Part shown: positions 1-8,632 of the stretch, in pieces
How the letters are laid out: each line of letters opens with the position of its first letter
Numbering within the stretch: the stretch's first letter is position 1
Assembly (NCBI RefSeq): GCF_014145225.1
Contig: NZ_JABVCQ010000027.1
Coordinates: forward strand, 1-47,044
Source: Thiospirillum jenense
GTDB taxonomy: Bacteria; Pseudomonadota; Gammaproteobacteria; Chromatiales; Chromatiaceae
DNA: 47,044 nucleotides
Reading direction: 5' to 3'
The notes under the pieces: generated by a model
What the model was told of the DNA's origin: nothing
Databases searched by the model: none
Seen by the model: only the letters and a program-made list of their open reading frames with translations
Program-made: the position numbers and the translations under genes

Positions 1-20
1 GTTAGTAAATAATGGACGAT

Positions 21-347
21 TCACAAATTATTTTCAATAAATGCGATGAGTTGAGACTTTGATGCCGCGCCAACTTTAATCGCTTCCGCTTCACCCTCTT
101 TAAATAAAATCAGGGTTGGGATACCGCGCACATTAAATCGTTCCGTCACAACACGATTGTCATCAATATCAATTTTTGCAATCTTGAGACGTCCGGCGTA
201 TTCAAGCGCGATCTCCGCCAATATAGGCGCAATCATTTTACACGGTCCACACCAATTGGCCCAATAATCCACCAATACCGGCAGCGGTGATTGCAAAACT
301 TCTTGTTCAAACGTTGCATCAGTGACATGAATAATCTGTTCATTCAT
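21..347 (-). CDS. trxA: thioredoxin
   Basis: Small cytoplasmic dithiol-disulfide oxidoreductase that reduces protein disulfides and is itself recycled by thioredoxin reductase. The 108-residue product has the usual length and the full active-site motif WCGPC, with cysteines at residues 33 and 36, and the cis-proline loop GIPT at 75-78. It is the last gene of a minus-strand group, 114 bases after ppiD. A perfect TATAAT sequence lies about 28 bases before the ATG, so it probably has its own promoter. The rho gene, often downstream of trxA in gammaproteobacteria, is not visible because the window ends here. Confidence 0.97.
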   Translation of the reverse strand: MNEQIIHVTDATFEQEVLQSPLPVLVDYWANWCGPCKMIAPILAEIALEYAGRLKIAKIDIDDNRVVTERFNVRGIPTLILFKEGEAEAIKVGAASKSQLIAFIENNL

Positions 348-369
348 GGTGTATTTAATCTACTCAGTG

Positions 370-388
370 GGTGCATTATAATCGCACC
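370..388 (-). promoter_or_regulatory. putative trxA promoter -10 inside an inverted repeat
   Basis: On the minus strand a perfect TATAAT (plus positions 375-380) is enclosed by a 5-bp inverted repeat, GGTGC at 370-374 and GCACC at 384-388. Transcription would start near 368, about 20 bases before the trxA ATG. No good -35 hexamer is seen at the proper distance, so the promoter may be weak or activator-dependent. The repeat could be an operator; this is inference. Confidence 0.4.
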
Positions 389-461
389 GTTTTAATTCCT
401 ACGTTTTATTCTGTTAAATAATCTGCAATTCACTGACCCGCAGGGCTGCAAACATTTGACA

Positions 462-2384
462 TTAATCATGCGTGGCATTGTCAGTCAAGGCAGCAATCTT
501 GCGTTCAATACGAGCGCGGCGTTGTAAATCAGCCACAACTTGTTCAAAGTGCGCCTGCGCCTGCGCCGCCGTCAATACCCGCCGCTCTTCCGCCTGCGCC
601 GTTGCCTCCAACGCGCCATCTTCGACCACCGTCACGCGCACCACAAACGCATCAGCACCCAACCGCCCAGCGCCATCACTCGCTTGACCGACAGCAGGTC
701 GCGGCAATGTGAAAGCGTGATCTAAAATCGCCGCCGGCACCTTGTCACTATTACGCGACACTGCACCACCACTGGTCACGGTGAACTGTTGCGCGACAGC
801 CGCAAATTCCTCGCCCTGTTGTAACCGCGCCAACATCGCCTGCGCTGCCGCAAAGGCCGCGTCAGATGCCGCACGTTCTTGAATTTTATTCACAATTTGC
901 TCACGCACGTCGGCAAATGGCTTTACCGCCGCCGTGCGATGCTCATCAAGCCGCAACACTAATGCTTGCATTTGACTGGGATCCGGCTCCAGCACCTCGC
1001 TGTTATGCGCGAGGTTCAACACCTCATCACTAAAGGCGGCGGCGATGACTTTTGGATCAGCAAACATCCCCGCCCCGCCCGTCATGCGCGTGATCCAATC
1101 ACTGGTTTCGATCTTGAGACCAAGGGCTTCCGCCGCCGGCACTAGACTATCTGGCGTTTCATACGTCAAGGTCGCCAGCCGCTCGGCCTGGTCAAAAAAC
1201 TGCTCTTCTGCCGAAGTTTTCGCCAATTCTTGCGCCAACTGATCGCGTACTGCCTCGAAACTTTGCACAATTTTTGGCGTGATCGCCGTCACTTCAATCA
1301 AATGATACCCAAACCGACTGCGCACAGGTTCACTCACGACCTTGGGTGCAAGCTGAAACGCCATTTGTTCAAATGCCGGATCAAGCATTCCGAGTTTCAC
1401 CTCACCCAATTGTCCACCATTGGCGGCGGTGGATGTGTCCTCCGACTGCGCCTGAGCCACTGTGGCAAAATCTTCACCGTTCACAATACGGTGGCGCAAT
1501 TCCAACAGCCGTTGTTTAACTGCCTCAGTCGCGGCCGCATCCGCCTCGGCGGGGACTGTCAACAAAATGTGGCGCACGTGCCGCTGTTCAGGCGTGGTGA
1601 ATTCGGCCAGCCGTTCGGTGTAACGCGCCCGCAAAGTGTCTTCATCAATCGTGGAATTTGCCGGGGCGGCGGCGGTCGAGAGTTGGAGATAATTCACCCG
1701 CACCTGCTCAGGAGTCGAAAAGAGTGCTTGATTATCCTGATAAAATTTTTGCATCACCGCTTCGGTTGGCGCTTCTTTTGGCATGAACGCGGTGGCGGGC
1801 AGTTGCACAAAACTCACAGTGCGCTGTTGCCGCAACAGACGCACGGCAGCATCAATATCGGCAGTCGTCGCAAATGCGGTTCGCGTGATCGCACGTTCCA
1901 ACTGCATCGTCTGCAACCGCTGGCGCAAGTCATCTTCGTAAGCTGTTGGCGTCGCACCCTGAAGCTGCAACACGCGCTCGTAAGTGGCTTTATCAAATTG
2001 ACCGTTATGCTGGAACGCCGGTTCGGCCAAAATTGCGCCACGAATCAGTTGATCTGACACCGCCAAGCCGAGCGTGTGTGAAACATCCAACAGCAACGTT
2101 TCACGAATCATGCGCGCCAGCACTTGCTCGCGCAGAGCCTGACCACCGAACAACTGCGGATCGTAGGCCGCGCCAAGCTGATCACGCAGCTGCTGACGAG
2201 TCTGCTGCACTCGACGATTAAATTGCCACTCGGTGATTTGGGTGTCGTTGACAGTGGCAGCGAGCGGTTCACTGCTAATGCCCAAGTAGGATTGGATGCC
2301 CCATAGTGCAAAGGGAACGCTGATGAGGATGATAATCACCCACGCGAACCATCCCTGCGCACGCTCACGAATCTGCTGCAACAT
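462..2384 (-). CDS. ppiD: PpiD-type periplasmic folding chaperone / peptidyl-prolyl isomerase
   Basis: Inner-membrane-anchored chaperone that faces the periplasm and helps newly exported outer-membrane proteins fold near the Sec translocon. The 640-residue product starts with a short cytoplasmic stretch and one membrane segment (about residues 13-31), followed by a SurA-N-like chaperone region and one parvulin (PpiC) domain at about 265-365 with the RHVRHIL start and the GGQLG and FGYHLIEV signatures. The C-terminal third is coiled and alanine/glutamine rich, as in the family. Length is typical. It follows tRNA-Asp and its terminator and precedes trxA. The hupB and lon genes that often precede ppiD are absent here. 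Confidence 0.93.
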   Translation of the reverse strand: MLQQIRERAQGWFAWVIIILISVPFALWGIQSYLGISSEPLAATVNDTQITEWQFNRRVQQTRQQLRDQLGAAYDPQLFGGQALREQVLARMIRETLLLDVSHTLGLAVSDQLIRGAILAEPAFQHNGQFDKATYERVLQLQGATPTAYEDDLRQRLQTMQLERAITRTAFATTADIDAAVRLLRQQRTVSFVQLPATAFMPKEAPTEAVMQKFYQDNQALFSTPEQVRVNYLQLSTAAAPANSTIDEDTLRARYTERLAEFTTPEQRHVRHILLTVPAEADAAATEAVKQRLLELRHRIVNGEDFATVAQAQSEDTSTAANGGQLGEVKLGMLDPAFEQMAFQLAPKVVSEPVRSRFGYHLIEVTAITPKIVQSFEAVRDQLAQELAKTSAEEQFFDQAERLATLTYETPDSLVPAAEALGLKIETSDWITRMTGGAGMFADPKVIAAAFSDEVLNLAHNSEVLEPDPSQMQALVLRLDEHRTAAVKPFADVREQIVNKIQERAASDAAFAAAQAMLARLQQGEEFAAVAQQFTVTSGGAVSRNSDKVPAAILDHAFTLPRPAVGQASDGAGRLGADAFVVRVTVVEDGALEATAQAEERRVLTAAQAQAHFEQVVADLQRRARIERKIAALTDNATHD

Positions 2385-2423
2385 GGCACAAATTAGCCGT
2401 TGGTATTTGATTTAGATTGATCG

Positions 2424-2462
2424 AGGAAAATAAAACGGGGTATCAGCATAGGATACCCCGTT
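2424..2462 (-). terminator. intrinsic terminator of tRNA-Asp
   Basis: A perfect 11-bp inverted repeat (AACGGGGTATC at 2434-2444, complement at 2452-2462) with a 7-base loop is followed on the minus strand by TTTATTTT. It lies just after the tRNA-Asp 3' end and before ppiD, so it should end the tRNA transcript. The plus-strand side lacks an equally good T-run. Confidence 0.8.
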
Positions 2463-2475
2463 GTTAATAGAGAGA

Positions 2476-2552
2476 TGGCGGAGTGGACGGGACTCGAACC
2501 CGCGACCCCCGGCGTGACAGGCCGGTATTCTAACCGACTGAACTACCACTCC
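2476..2552 (-). tRNA. tRNA-Asp (anticodon GTC)
   Basis: The minus strand folds into a complete cloverleaf of 77 bases including an encoded CCA end. The acceptor stem GGAGTGG/CCACTCC is perfect, the anticodon stem is CCGGC/GCCGG with loop CTGTCAC (anticodon GTC, plus positions 2516-2518), and the T-arm is CGGG-TTCGAGT-CCCG. The discriminator base is G, as expected for tRNA-Asp. Confidence 0.97.
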
Positions 2553-2751
2553 TAAAATCGAGAGCCTAACTAGCGGCGAGGTTTAATTTACAACGGTTGG
2601 GCGGTATTTGCAAAAAAAAATTCATCAACCCGCATTTACCCTGCTGACGGCGCCCGCGTTGATCTCGTTAATTATTTGGTTTTATTGAATTTATTTGGTG
2701 TGTGATCGGGAGTTAGCCGCCGCCCAATGTTGCTTCACGTCCACTGCCGAT

Positions 2752-2961
2752 TTAAGACATGGGTGCATGACTGCGCCACTGTTCCGCCTCTTCGGTGGTG
2801 AGGTGACGCGCCTCTTCCTCCAACATCACCGGGATCGCATCACGAATGGGATAGGCCAACCGGGCTGATAACGACAACAGCTCCAAATGCTCGCGGTCAT
2901 AAATCAACGGCCCTTTGGTCACGGGGCAAACCAGTATTTCTAATAAACGTGGATCGAGCAT
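2752..2961 (-). CDS. Trm112/YcaR-family small protein
   Basis: A 69-residue member of the Trm112/UPF0434 family. In other organisms Trm112 proteins activate methyltransferases; the bacterial role is poorly defined. The family pattern is clear: an LLEILVCPV start, then [16 protein letters not shown] in the second half. Only one cysteine (C12) remains where zinc-binding members have CPxC and further cysteines, so this copy probably does not hold the zinc ribbon; the same loss occurs in many proteobacterial members. The start is supported by an AAGGA site 9 bases before the ATG. The usual neighbours lpxK and kdsB are absent. Confidence 0.85.
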   Translation of the reverse strand: MLDPRLLEILVCPVTKGPLIYDREHLELLSLSARLAYPIRDAIPVMLEEEARHLTTEEAEQWRSHAPMS

Positions 2962-3041
2962 ACAAAAATTCCTTCAATTTTGGTCATTCGGTTATCTATT
3001 CTATTGCGGCCACAGCAGCGACCGCATGAGTACACATCAGC

Positions 3042-3112
3042 CAGTATAGATCAACACCTATACTGATTATCAACACAATCTAGTGGCGCACAGGATACGG
3101 CAGTCTATACTG
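3042..3112 (+). promoter_or_regulatory. candidate CbbR-type operator upstream of cbbL
   Basis: A perfect 8-bp inverted repeat, CAGTATAG (3042-3049) and CTATACTG (3058-3065) separated by 8 bases, is followed by a third half-site CTATACTG at 3105-3112. The spacer word ATCAACAC also occurs twice (3050-3057 and 3069-3076). An arrangement of one dyad and a downstream half-site upstream of a cbb promoter fits a LysR-type regulator such as CbbR. No cbbR gene is present in the window. Assignment to CbbR is inference. Confidence 0.5.
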
Positions 3113-3144
3113 GACATCAAGTTAAGTTACCTCAGCACTCATTA

Positions 3145-3173
3145 TTGACCGAGCGGTGAATACGCAATGGTAA
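3145..3173 (+). promoter_or_regulatory. putative cbbL promoter
   Basis: TTGACC at 3145-3150 and TGGTAA at 3168-3173, spaced 17 bases, form a possible sigma70 promoter 33 bases after the last operator half-site. The -10 match is weak, consistent with an activator-dependent promoter. The resulting leader would be about 60 bases. Confidence 0.35.
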
Positions 3174-3242
3174 CTGACTTGTCGGTCTGGCAGCGTCTTG
3201 ACCCACGCTTTCATTTTTCAACCTTGCAGAGGATTGTCGCGC

Positions 3243-4661
3243 ATGGCAAAAACTTATCACGCGGGCGTCAAAGAATACCGCGAAACGTATTGGATGCCCG
3301 AATACACGCCAAAAGATACCGATCTATTAGCCTGTTTTAAGATTACCCCGCAAGCGGGTGTACCGCGTGAAGAAGCTGCCGCCGCTGTTGCTGCCGAATC
3401 ATCAACCGGCACTTGGACGACAGTGTGGACGGATTTATTAACTGATCTGGATTATTACAAAGGGCGTGCTTATGCGATTGAAGATGTCCCAGGTGATGAT
3501 TCCTGCTTTTATGCCTTTATTGCCTACCCAATTGATTTATTCGAGGAAGGCTCGGTTGTTAATGTCTTCACGTCATTAGTCGGCAATGTGTTTGGCTTCA
3601 AAGCCGTGCGCGCCCTACGATTAGAAGATGTGCGTTTCCCGATTGCCTATGTAATGACCTGTAATGGCCCGCCGCATGGGATTCAAGTCGAACGCGACAT
3701 GATGAATAAATACGGCCGCCCAATGCTGGGTTGCACCATTAAACCGAAATTAGGGTTATCCGCCAAGAATTACGGCCGCGCTGTGTATGAATGTTTGCGC
3801 GGCGGTTTAGACTTCACGAAAGATGATGAAAACGTCAATTCACAGCCGTTTATGCGGTGGCGGCAGCGCTTTGATTTTGTCATGGAAGCCATTGACAAAT
3901 CTGAACGTGAAACTGGTGAACGTAAAGGCCATTATTTAAATGTCACTGCCCCGACGCCAGAAGAAATGTATAAACGTGCTGAATACGCCAAAGAAATTGG
4001 TGCGCCAATTATTATGCACGATTACATTACCGGCGGCTTCTGCGCCAATACCGGTTTAGCACAATGGTGCCGTGACAATGGCGTGTTATTACACATTCAC
4101 CGCGCCATGCACGCGGTATTAGATCGCAATCCGCATCACGGCATTCATTTCCGCGTTTTAACCAAAATCCTGCGCTTATCCGGCGGCGATCATTTACACA
4201 CCGGCACGGTTGTCGGCAAATTAGAAGGCGACCGTCAATCCACGCTCGGTTGGATTGATTTATTGCGCGAATCCTTTGTTAAAGAAGATCGCTCACGCGG
4301 TATTTTCTTTGACCAGGATTGGGGTGCAATGCCAGGCGCATTCGCTGTTGCTTCGGGTGGTATTCACGTTTGGCACATGCCGGCATTAGTCACTATCTTC
4401 GGTGATGATTCGGTTTTACAATTCGGTGGCGGTACGCTCGGCCATCCGTGGGGTAATGCCGCCGGCGCCTGCGCCAATCGCGTGGCATTAGAAGCCTGCG
4501 TTGAAGCGCGCAATCAAGGCGTGGCAATTGAAAAAGAAGGCAAGGATGTCTTAATGAAAGCAGCGGCGAGTAGCCCCGAATTGAAAGTTGCTATGGAAAC
4601 TTGGAAAGAAATCAAGTTTGAATTCGATACGGTGGATAAGCTCGACGTGGCGCATAAATAA
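3243..4661 (+). CDS. cbbL: RuBisCO large subunit, form IA
   Basis: Large subunit of ribulose-1,5-bisphosphate carboxylase/oxygenase, which fixes CO2 onto RuBP in the Calvin cycle. The 472-residue product aligns with plant numbering at an offset of 8: K167 and K169 of the TIKPKLG motif, the carbamylated lysine K193 with metal ligands D195 and E196 (FTKDDE), H286 and H290 in HIHRAMH, and loop-6 K326 (GKLEGDR). All catalytic residues are present. I chose the ATG at 3243 because AGAGGA precedes it by 9 bases and the protein then starts [12 protein letters not shown] as in form IA enzymes; an in-frame start at 3198 lacks family support. First gene of cbbLSQO. Confidence 0.98.
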   Translation: MAKTYHAGVKEYRETYWMPEYTPKDTDLLACFKITPQAGVPREEAAAAVAAESSTGTWTTVWTDLLTDLDYYKGRAYAIEDVPGDDSCFYAFIAYPIDLFEEGSVVNVFTSLVGNVFGFKAVRALRLEDVRFPIAYVMTCNGPPHGIQVERDMMNKYGRPMLGCTIKPKLGLSAKNYGRAVYECLRGGLDFTKDDENVNSQPFMRWRQRFDFVMEAIDKSERETGERKGHYLNVTAPTPEEMYKRAEYAKEIGAPIIMHDYITGGFCANTGLAQWCRDNGVLLHIHRAMHAVLDRNPHHGIHFRVLTKILRLSGGDHLHTGTVVGKLEGDRQSTLGWIDLLRESFVKEDRSRGIFFDQDWGAMPGAFAVASGGIHVWHMPALVTIFGDDSVLQFGGGTLGHPWGNAAGACANRVALEACVEARNQGVAIEKEGKDVLMKAAASSPELKVAMETWKEIKFEFDTVDKLDVAHK

Positions 4662-4682
4662 GCCCCTTGTGCCGTGTGTTAT

Positions 4683-4729
4683 TTCAGGTGCGAATAAAAT
4701 TAGATAATACCTGTTTGATTCCACCTGAA
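4683..4729 (+). repeat. cbbL-cbbS intergenic hairpin
   Basis: TTCAGGTG (4683-4690) and CACCTGAA (4722-4729) form a perfect 8-bp stem around 31 bases; a shorter alternative pairs CAGGT (4685-4689) with ACCTG (4709-4713). No T-run follows, so it is not an intrinsic terminator. It could protect or mark a processing point in the cbbLS message; this is inference. Confidence 0.45.
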
Positions 4730-4772
4730 TAGCCAACCATAACATTAGCATCCGTGTGGAGTTGTACTAACG

Positions 4773-5129
4773 ATGAGTGAAATGCAAGACTATCAATCAA
4801 GCCTCGGCGATCCAAGCAGCCGTAAATTTGAAACCTTTTCATATTTGCCAGCGATGAGTGCCGATCAAATTCGCAAGCAAGTTGAATACATTGTGCGCAA
4901 GGGTTGGAATCCAGCCATTGAACACACCGAACCAGAAAATGCGTTCGATCATTATTGGTACATGTGGAAATTACCCATGTTTGGCGAAACCAATATTGAT
5001 ACCATTCTGGCCGAAGCCGAAGCCTGTCATAAAGCACATCCGAATAATCATGTGCGCTTAATTGGCTTTGATAATTATGCGCAGTCAAAGGGCGCAGAAA
5101 TGGTGGTCTTTCGCGGCAAGGCGGTTTAA
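4773..5129 (+). CDS. cbbS: RuBisCO small subunit, form IAq type
   Basis: Small subunit that caps the L8S8 holoenzyme. The 118-residue product contains the conserved [12 protein letters not shown] core. Its N terminus carries the extra [17 protein letters not shown] stretch that distinguishes non-carboxysomal (IAq) small subunits from the shorter carboxysomal IAc type. This fits the downstream cbbQ and cbbO genes and the lack of shell-protein genes. A GGAG sequence precedes the ATG by 11 bases. The gene is 111 bases after cbbL. Confidence 0.97.
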   Translation: MSEMQDYQSSLGDPSSRKFETFSYLPAMSADQIRKQVEYIVRKGWNPAIEHTEPENAFDHYWYMWKLPMFGETNIDTILAEAEACHKAHPNNHVRLIGFDNYAQSKGAEMVVFRGKAV

Positions 5130-5163
5130 TTCGGCATTTCAAACCACTTGAAATGTTGACAAT

Positions 5164-5202
5164 AAAACCCCTGTGCCGCACCCCAGCGGGCGGGGGTTTT
5201 TT
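5164..5202 (+). terminator. terminator or attenuator after cbbS
   Basis: AAAACCCC (5164-5171) and GGGGTTTT (5193-5200) form the base of a GC-rich hairpin followed by further T residues. It lies between cbbS and cbbQ. Since cbbQ and cbbO follow on the same strand with no obvious strong promoter, partial read-through is likely and would keep the activase below RuBisCO in amount. Confidence 0.75.
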
Positions 5203-5285
5203 ATTGCAATACGAATCAGTTTTTAACCCAGTTTTTTGGTCAAACGCATTGACTTATTGCATGACCCCAGCGTGAGGTGTATCAC

Positions 5286-6092
5286 ATGAGCGACATCAAC
5301 TGCGATCAGTATCTGATTAAAACAGAACCCTACTATCGCTCCGTCCATAATGAAGTTGAATTGTATCAAGCCGCCTATGCCGCCCGAATGCCCGTCATGT
5401 TAAAAGGCCCGACGGGCTGTGGTAAATCGCGTTTTGTTGAATACATGGCGTGGAAACTCAATAAACCGTTAATTACCGTCGCCTGTAATGAAGACATGAC
5501 CGCGTCGGATTTAGTCGGGCGGTTTTTATTAGATATTAATGGCACGAAATGGCAAGATGGACCCTTAACCGTTGCCGCCCGCATTGGTGCGATTTGTTAT
5601 TTAGATGAAGTGGTCGAAGCACGGCAAGATACCACCGTTGTCATTCACCCGCTCACCGATCATCGCCGCAATTTGCCATTAGAAAAAAAGGGTGAGTTAG
5701 TCACCGCGCATCCTGATTTTCAAATCGTCATTTCCTATAATCCCGGCTATCAAAGTTTAATGAAGGATTTAAAACAATCCACCAAACAACGTTTTGGCGC
5801 ATTAGATTTTGATTACCCAACCGCCGACATTGAAATGGAAATTGTCGCGCATGAAGGTCAGGTTGAGCGTGCTATTGCCGAGAAATTAGTACAGGTGGCG
5901 CAGCGCAGCCGTAATTTGAAAGGGCATGGATTAGATGAAGGCATGTCCACCCGTTTATTAGTCTATGCCGCGCAGTTAATTGGTAAAGGGATTAACCCGC
6001 AAGCGGCGTGTCAAATGGCGTTAGTGCGGCCATTAACGGATGATCCTGATATGCGCGATACATTGGATGCGGCTGTCAACACCTACTTTTAA
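5286..6092 (+). CDS. cbbQ: RuBisCO activase AAA+ subunit CbbQ
   Basis: MoxR-group AAA+ ATPase that forms a hexamer, binds CbbO and uses ATP to remove inhibitory sugar phosphates from RuBisCO. The 268-residue product has Walker [10 protein letters not shown] at 41-49 and Walker B with LDE at 106-108, and the conserved LVGRFLL and SYNPGYQ motifs. I chose the ATG at 5286 because a GAGG lies 8 bases upstream; a GTG at 5277 overlaps that site. The gene follows the cbbS terminator by about 80 bases and precedes cbbO by 47 bases. Confidence 0.96.
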   Translation: MSDINCDQYLIKTEPYYRSVHNEVELYQAAYAARMPVMLKGPTGCGKSRFVEYMAWKLNKPLITVACNEDMTASDLVGRFLLDINGTKWQDGPLTVAARIGAICYLDEVVEARQDTTVVIHPLTDHRRNLPLEKKGELVTAHPDFQIVISYNPGYQSLMKDLKQSTKQRFGALDFDYPTADIEMEIVAHEGQVERAIAEKLVQVAQRSRNLKGHGLDEGMSTRLLVYAAQLIGKGINPQAACQMALVRPLTDDPDMRDTLDAAVNTYF

Positions 6093-6139
6093 TTAAATAC
6101 CAATGCACAGCACTTGGCTAACACGGCGAGGCTTTTATT

Positions 6140-8518
6140 ATGACAGTTGATTTCAGCGCCTATGCTTTTTGCTTGAAAACGGATGCTCAACACGAGTATC
6201 AGCAAACGCTTGAAGCGAGTTATCACGAAGCCGCACGAATTATGTCACCACACGGTTTAGAGCATTATCTAACTGGCATGAAAGCCATGTGCGGGTTGAA
6301 TAAAGGTGCCGATTTGGTCTTGACATATATTCAAGAAATGCCCGGTGTGGCGAAAGAAGTTGGTGAAGACATCATTGCCGAAGTCGTCAGCGCGTTAATG
6401 AAATTATCGTCGCACACCTCGGGCACGGTGGTGACGTTAATAATGGCGAGTTTGCCATTAGCGGCCAGTCGTTTAGGCGATGCGGATGTATTGCGTGGTT
6501 ATTTGAATCTATTACATCAATTGGCCGGTAAAGCACCGCGTGGCTTGCGGCCAATGATGGAAAACATTGATGAGTTATTATCGAAATTGACGCTCGGTGG
6601 ATTGCGGCGCTGGGCATTGTGGGGCGCTCAGGCTCATGCGCGTGATCTCGATGGTCAATTGGCGTATTTCGGATTGAAAACCGAATCAGCGCGGGCGGTT
6701 TTGCAAAAAGAACGGCGCGGCACGTTATTTGTTGACCAGCAGCGTAAATTGAATTTTTATTTGCGCGCATTATGGGCGCGGGCGTTTTTCATGCGCCCGA
6801 CATCGGGTGATTATGAGTCACGGCAAGGATTAAAACCCTTTATTACTGATTTCCAGATTCATTTACCTGATGCCTTTGATACTTGGCGCGGTATTGCCGG
6901 CACGGAGATTTATCGTGCTGCCACCGCTCATGCCGCCGCGCATTTGGTTTATACCACGCAGCCATTAAGTGCGCAGGAATTGCGACCGGCGCAAATGAAA
7001 TTTGTCGAATTATTCGAGGATGCGCGGATTGAAGCACTGGCAATACGCGATTTCCCCGGCTTGCGTAAATTGTGGTTGATTTATTTCACCGCGCCATTAA
7101 CACCCGCCGATGATTCAATTGAATTACACCCGATGCTGGACATCATGTTACGCCTGGCGCAGGCGCTGCTTGATCCGCATTATCGTGATGAACTGGCAAT
7201 CATTAACGATACCGCATTTGATTTTCACCGCGCATTAGACACTCGCGCAACGGATAATCGGTTGAGTTGGGAATTTGGCGTGACCTTTTATAATACGATT
7301 GTGCAAAGTGTCGCGCTACCCAATTTGCGCGTATTAGAAAACTGGCCACTGCCGTATCGTGATGATAATCGCTATGTATGGGAATTTAATGAAAACTTAT
7401 TTGTCACTCGCGGTATTGATTATTTACCTACTACGCATCAGCAGGTGCGCCGTACCGTGAGTGTGATGGAAATGGTTAATGAAGTGGATTGCGAATTGGC
7501 GGGTGACGATGCGCAAGAGATTTGGCGTTTAACCACACCATTTTGGCTCGATCAAGAAGGCTGCACCATTAATGAATTGGAGGGGAAGGAGCCAGTTTCA
7601 GAGCCATTTCATTACCCCGAATGGGATTATCAGGTGCAATTATCGCGTCCCGATTGGGCAACGGTTATGGAGCGCCGTCAACTACGCGCTGATCCGATGA
7701 TGATGGATGAGATTTTAATTAAATACCGTCCCGTCGCTAGTCGTATTCGGCATTTAATTGATGCCATGCAACCGCAGGGAATTGTGCGGCGGCGGGGCTA
7801 TGAAGAAGGCGAAGAATTGGATTTGAACGCGGCGGTGCGGGCGATGATTGATATTCGCCGCGGGATTATGCCTAATCCACGCATTAACATTCGGATTACG
7901 CGCCATATTCGTGATTTAGCGATTCTCGTGTTAATGGATTTGTCCGCTTCAACTAATGAAAAAGTCGGGATTAAACAAGGTGAACCGGGCTATGAAGACG
8001 CGCCCAGTATTTTGAGTTTAACGCGAGAGGCAACCGGTTTATTAGCGTGGGCAATTGATGCTATTGGTGATCGGTTTGCGGTGCATGGTTTTGCATCGGA
8101 TGGGCGACATAATGTGCAATACTATCGGTTTAAGGATTTTAATCAATCCTATGATGATGCGGCGAAATCCCGTTTAGCTGGAATGACGGGTGGATTATCA
8201 ACGCGAATGGGCGCGGCATTGCGTCACGCCGGTTGGCATATTAGTCAACAACCGGCACAAAAGCGGTTAGTTTTAATTATTACCGATGGTGAACCGGCCG
8301 ATATTGATGAACGTGATCCACAATACTTGCGGCATGATACGAAAAAAGCGGTAGATGAATTGCGAATGCGCGGGATTTATAGTTATTGTTTGACGTTAGA
8401 CCCACACGCCGACCGTTATGTGGCGCGGTTATTTGGTGAGAATGCCTATTCAATTGTGGATCGGGTGGAGAAATTACCCGAACGGTTGCCGGCGGTCTTT
8501 GCGGCCTTGACGAGTTAA
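6140..8518 (+). CDS. cbbO: RuBisCO activase adaptor CbbO (VWA protein)
   Basis: Partner of CbbQ. In the CbbQO activase the C-terminal von Willebrand factor A domain docks on RuBisCO while CbbQ supplies ATP hydrolysis. The 792-residue product has the VWA domain in the last 200 residues with an intact MIDAS metal site: DLSAS at 600-604 and ITDGEPAD near residue 715. The N-terminal 550 residues carry the CbbO/NorD-like region. Length is typical. A GAGG site lies 9 bases before the ATG. It is the last gene of the operon; no carboxysome, phosphoribulokinase or cbbR gene follows. Confidence 0.95.
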   Translation: MTVDFSAYAFCLKTDAQHEYQQTLEASYHEAARIMSPHGLEHYLTGMKAMCGLNKGADLVLTYIQEMPGVAKEVGEDIIAEVVSALMKLSSHTSGTVVTLIMASLPLAASRLGDADVLRGYLNLLHQLAGKAPRGLRPMMENIDELLSKLTLGGLRRWALWGAQAHARDLDGQLAYFGLKTESARAVLQKERRGTLFVDQQRKLNFYLRALWARAFFMRPTSGDYESRQGLKPFITDFQIHLPDAFDTWRGIAGTEIYRAATAHAAAHLVYTTQPLSAQELRPAQMKFVELFEDARIEALAIRDFPGLRKLWLIYFTAPLTPADDSIELHPMLDIMLRLAQALLDPHYRDELAIINDTAFDFHRALDTRATDNRLSWEFGVTFYNTIVQSVALPNLRVLENWPLPYRDDNRYVWEFNENLFVTRGIDYLPTTHQQVRRTVSVMEMVNEVDCELAGDDAQEIWRLTTPFWLDQEGCTINELEGKEPVSEPFHYPEWDYQVQLSRPDWATVMERRQLRADPMMMDEILIKYRPVASRIRHLIDAMQPQGIVRRRGYEEGEELDLNAAVRAMIDIRRGIMPNPRINIRITRHIRDLAILVLMDLSASTNEKVGIKQGEPGYEDAPSILSLTREATGLLAWAIDAIGDRFAVHGFASDGRHNVQYYRFKDFNQSYDDAAKSRLAGMTGGLSTRMGAALRHAGWHISQQPAQKRLVLIITDGEPADIDERDPQYLRHDTKKAVDELRMRGIYSYCLTLDPHADRYVARLFGENAYSIVDRVEKLPERLPAVFAALTS

Positions 8519-8632
8519 GGCGTTTTAATAATGACTATTCATCCTGAGGTGAATGAAAGATGAATCAAAAGTGATATGAGTGACGCGGACTAAACCACCC
8601 GCCCGCGTCGAGGTCAGCGCATGATTAGCGCA

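Noticed and set aside
1230-2057. A 275-codon open frame on the plus strand
   Set aside because: It lies wholly antisense to ppiD, has unusual composition and no recognisable domain; it is a shadow of the GC-rich ppiD sequence.
3198-3242. Earlier in-frame start for cbbL
   Set aside because: It adds 15 residues not seen in form IA large subunits, and the ribosome site AGAGGA is correctly placed for the ATG at 3243.
4684-5181. A 165-codon minus-strand frame across cbbS
   Set aside because: Antisense to the well-supported cbbS, with no family resemblance.
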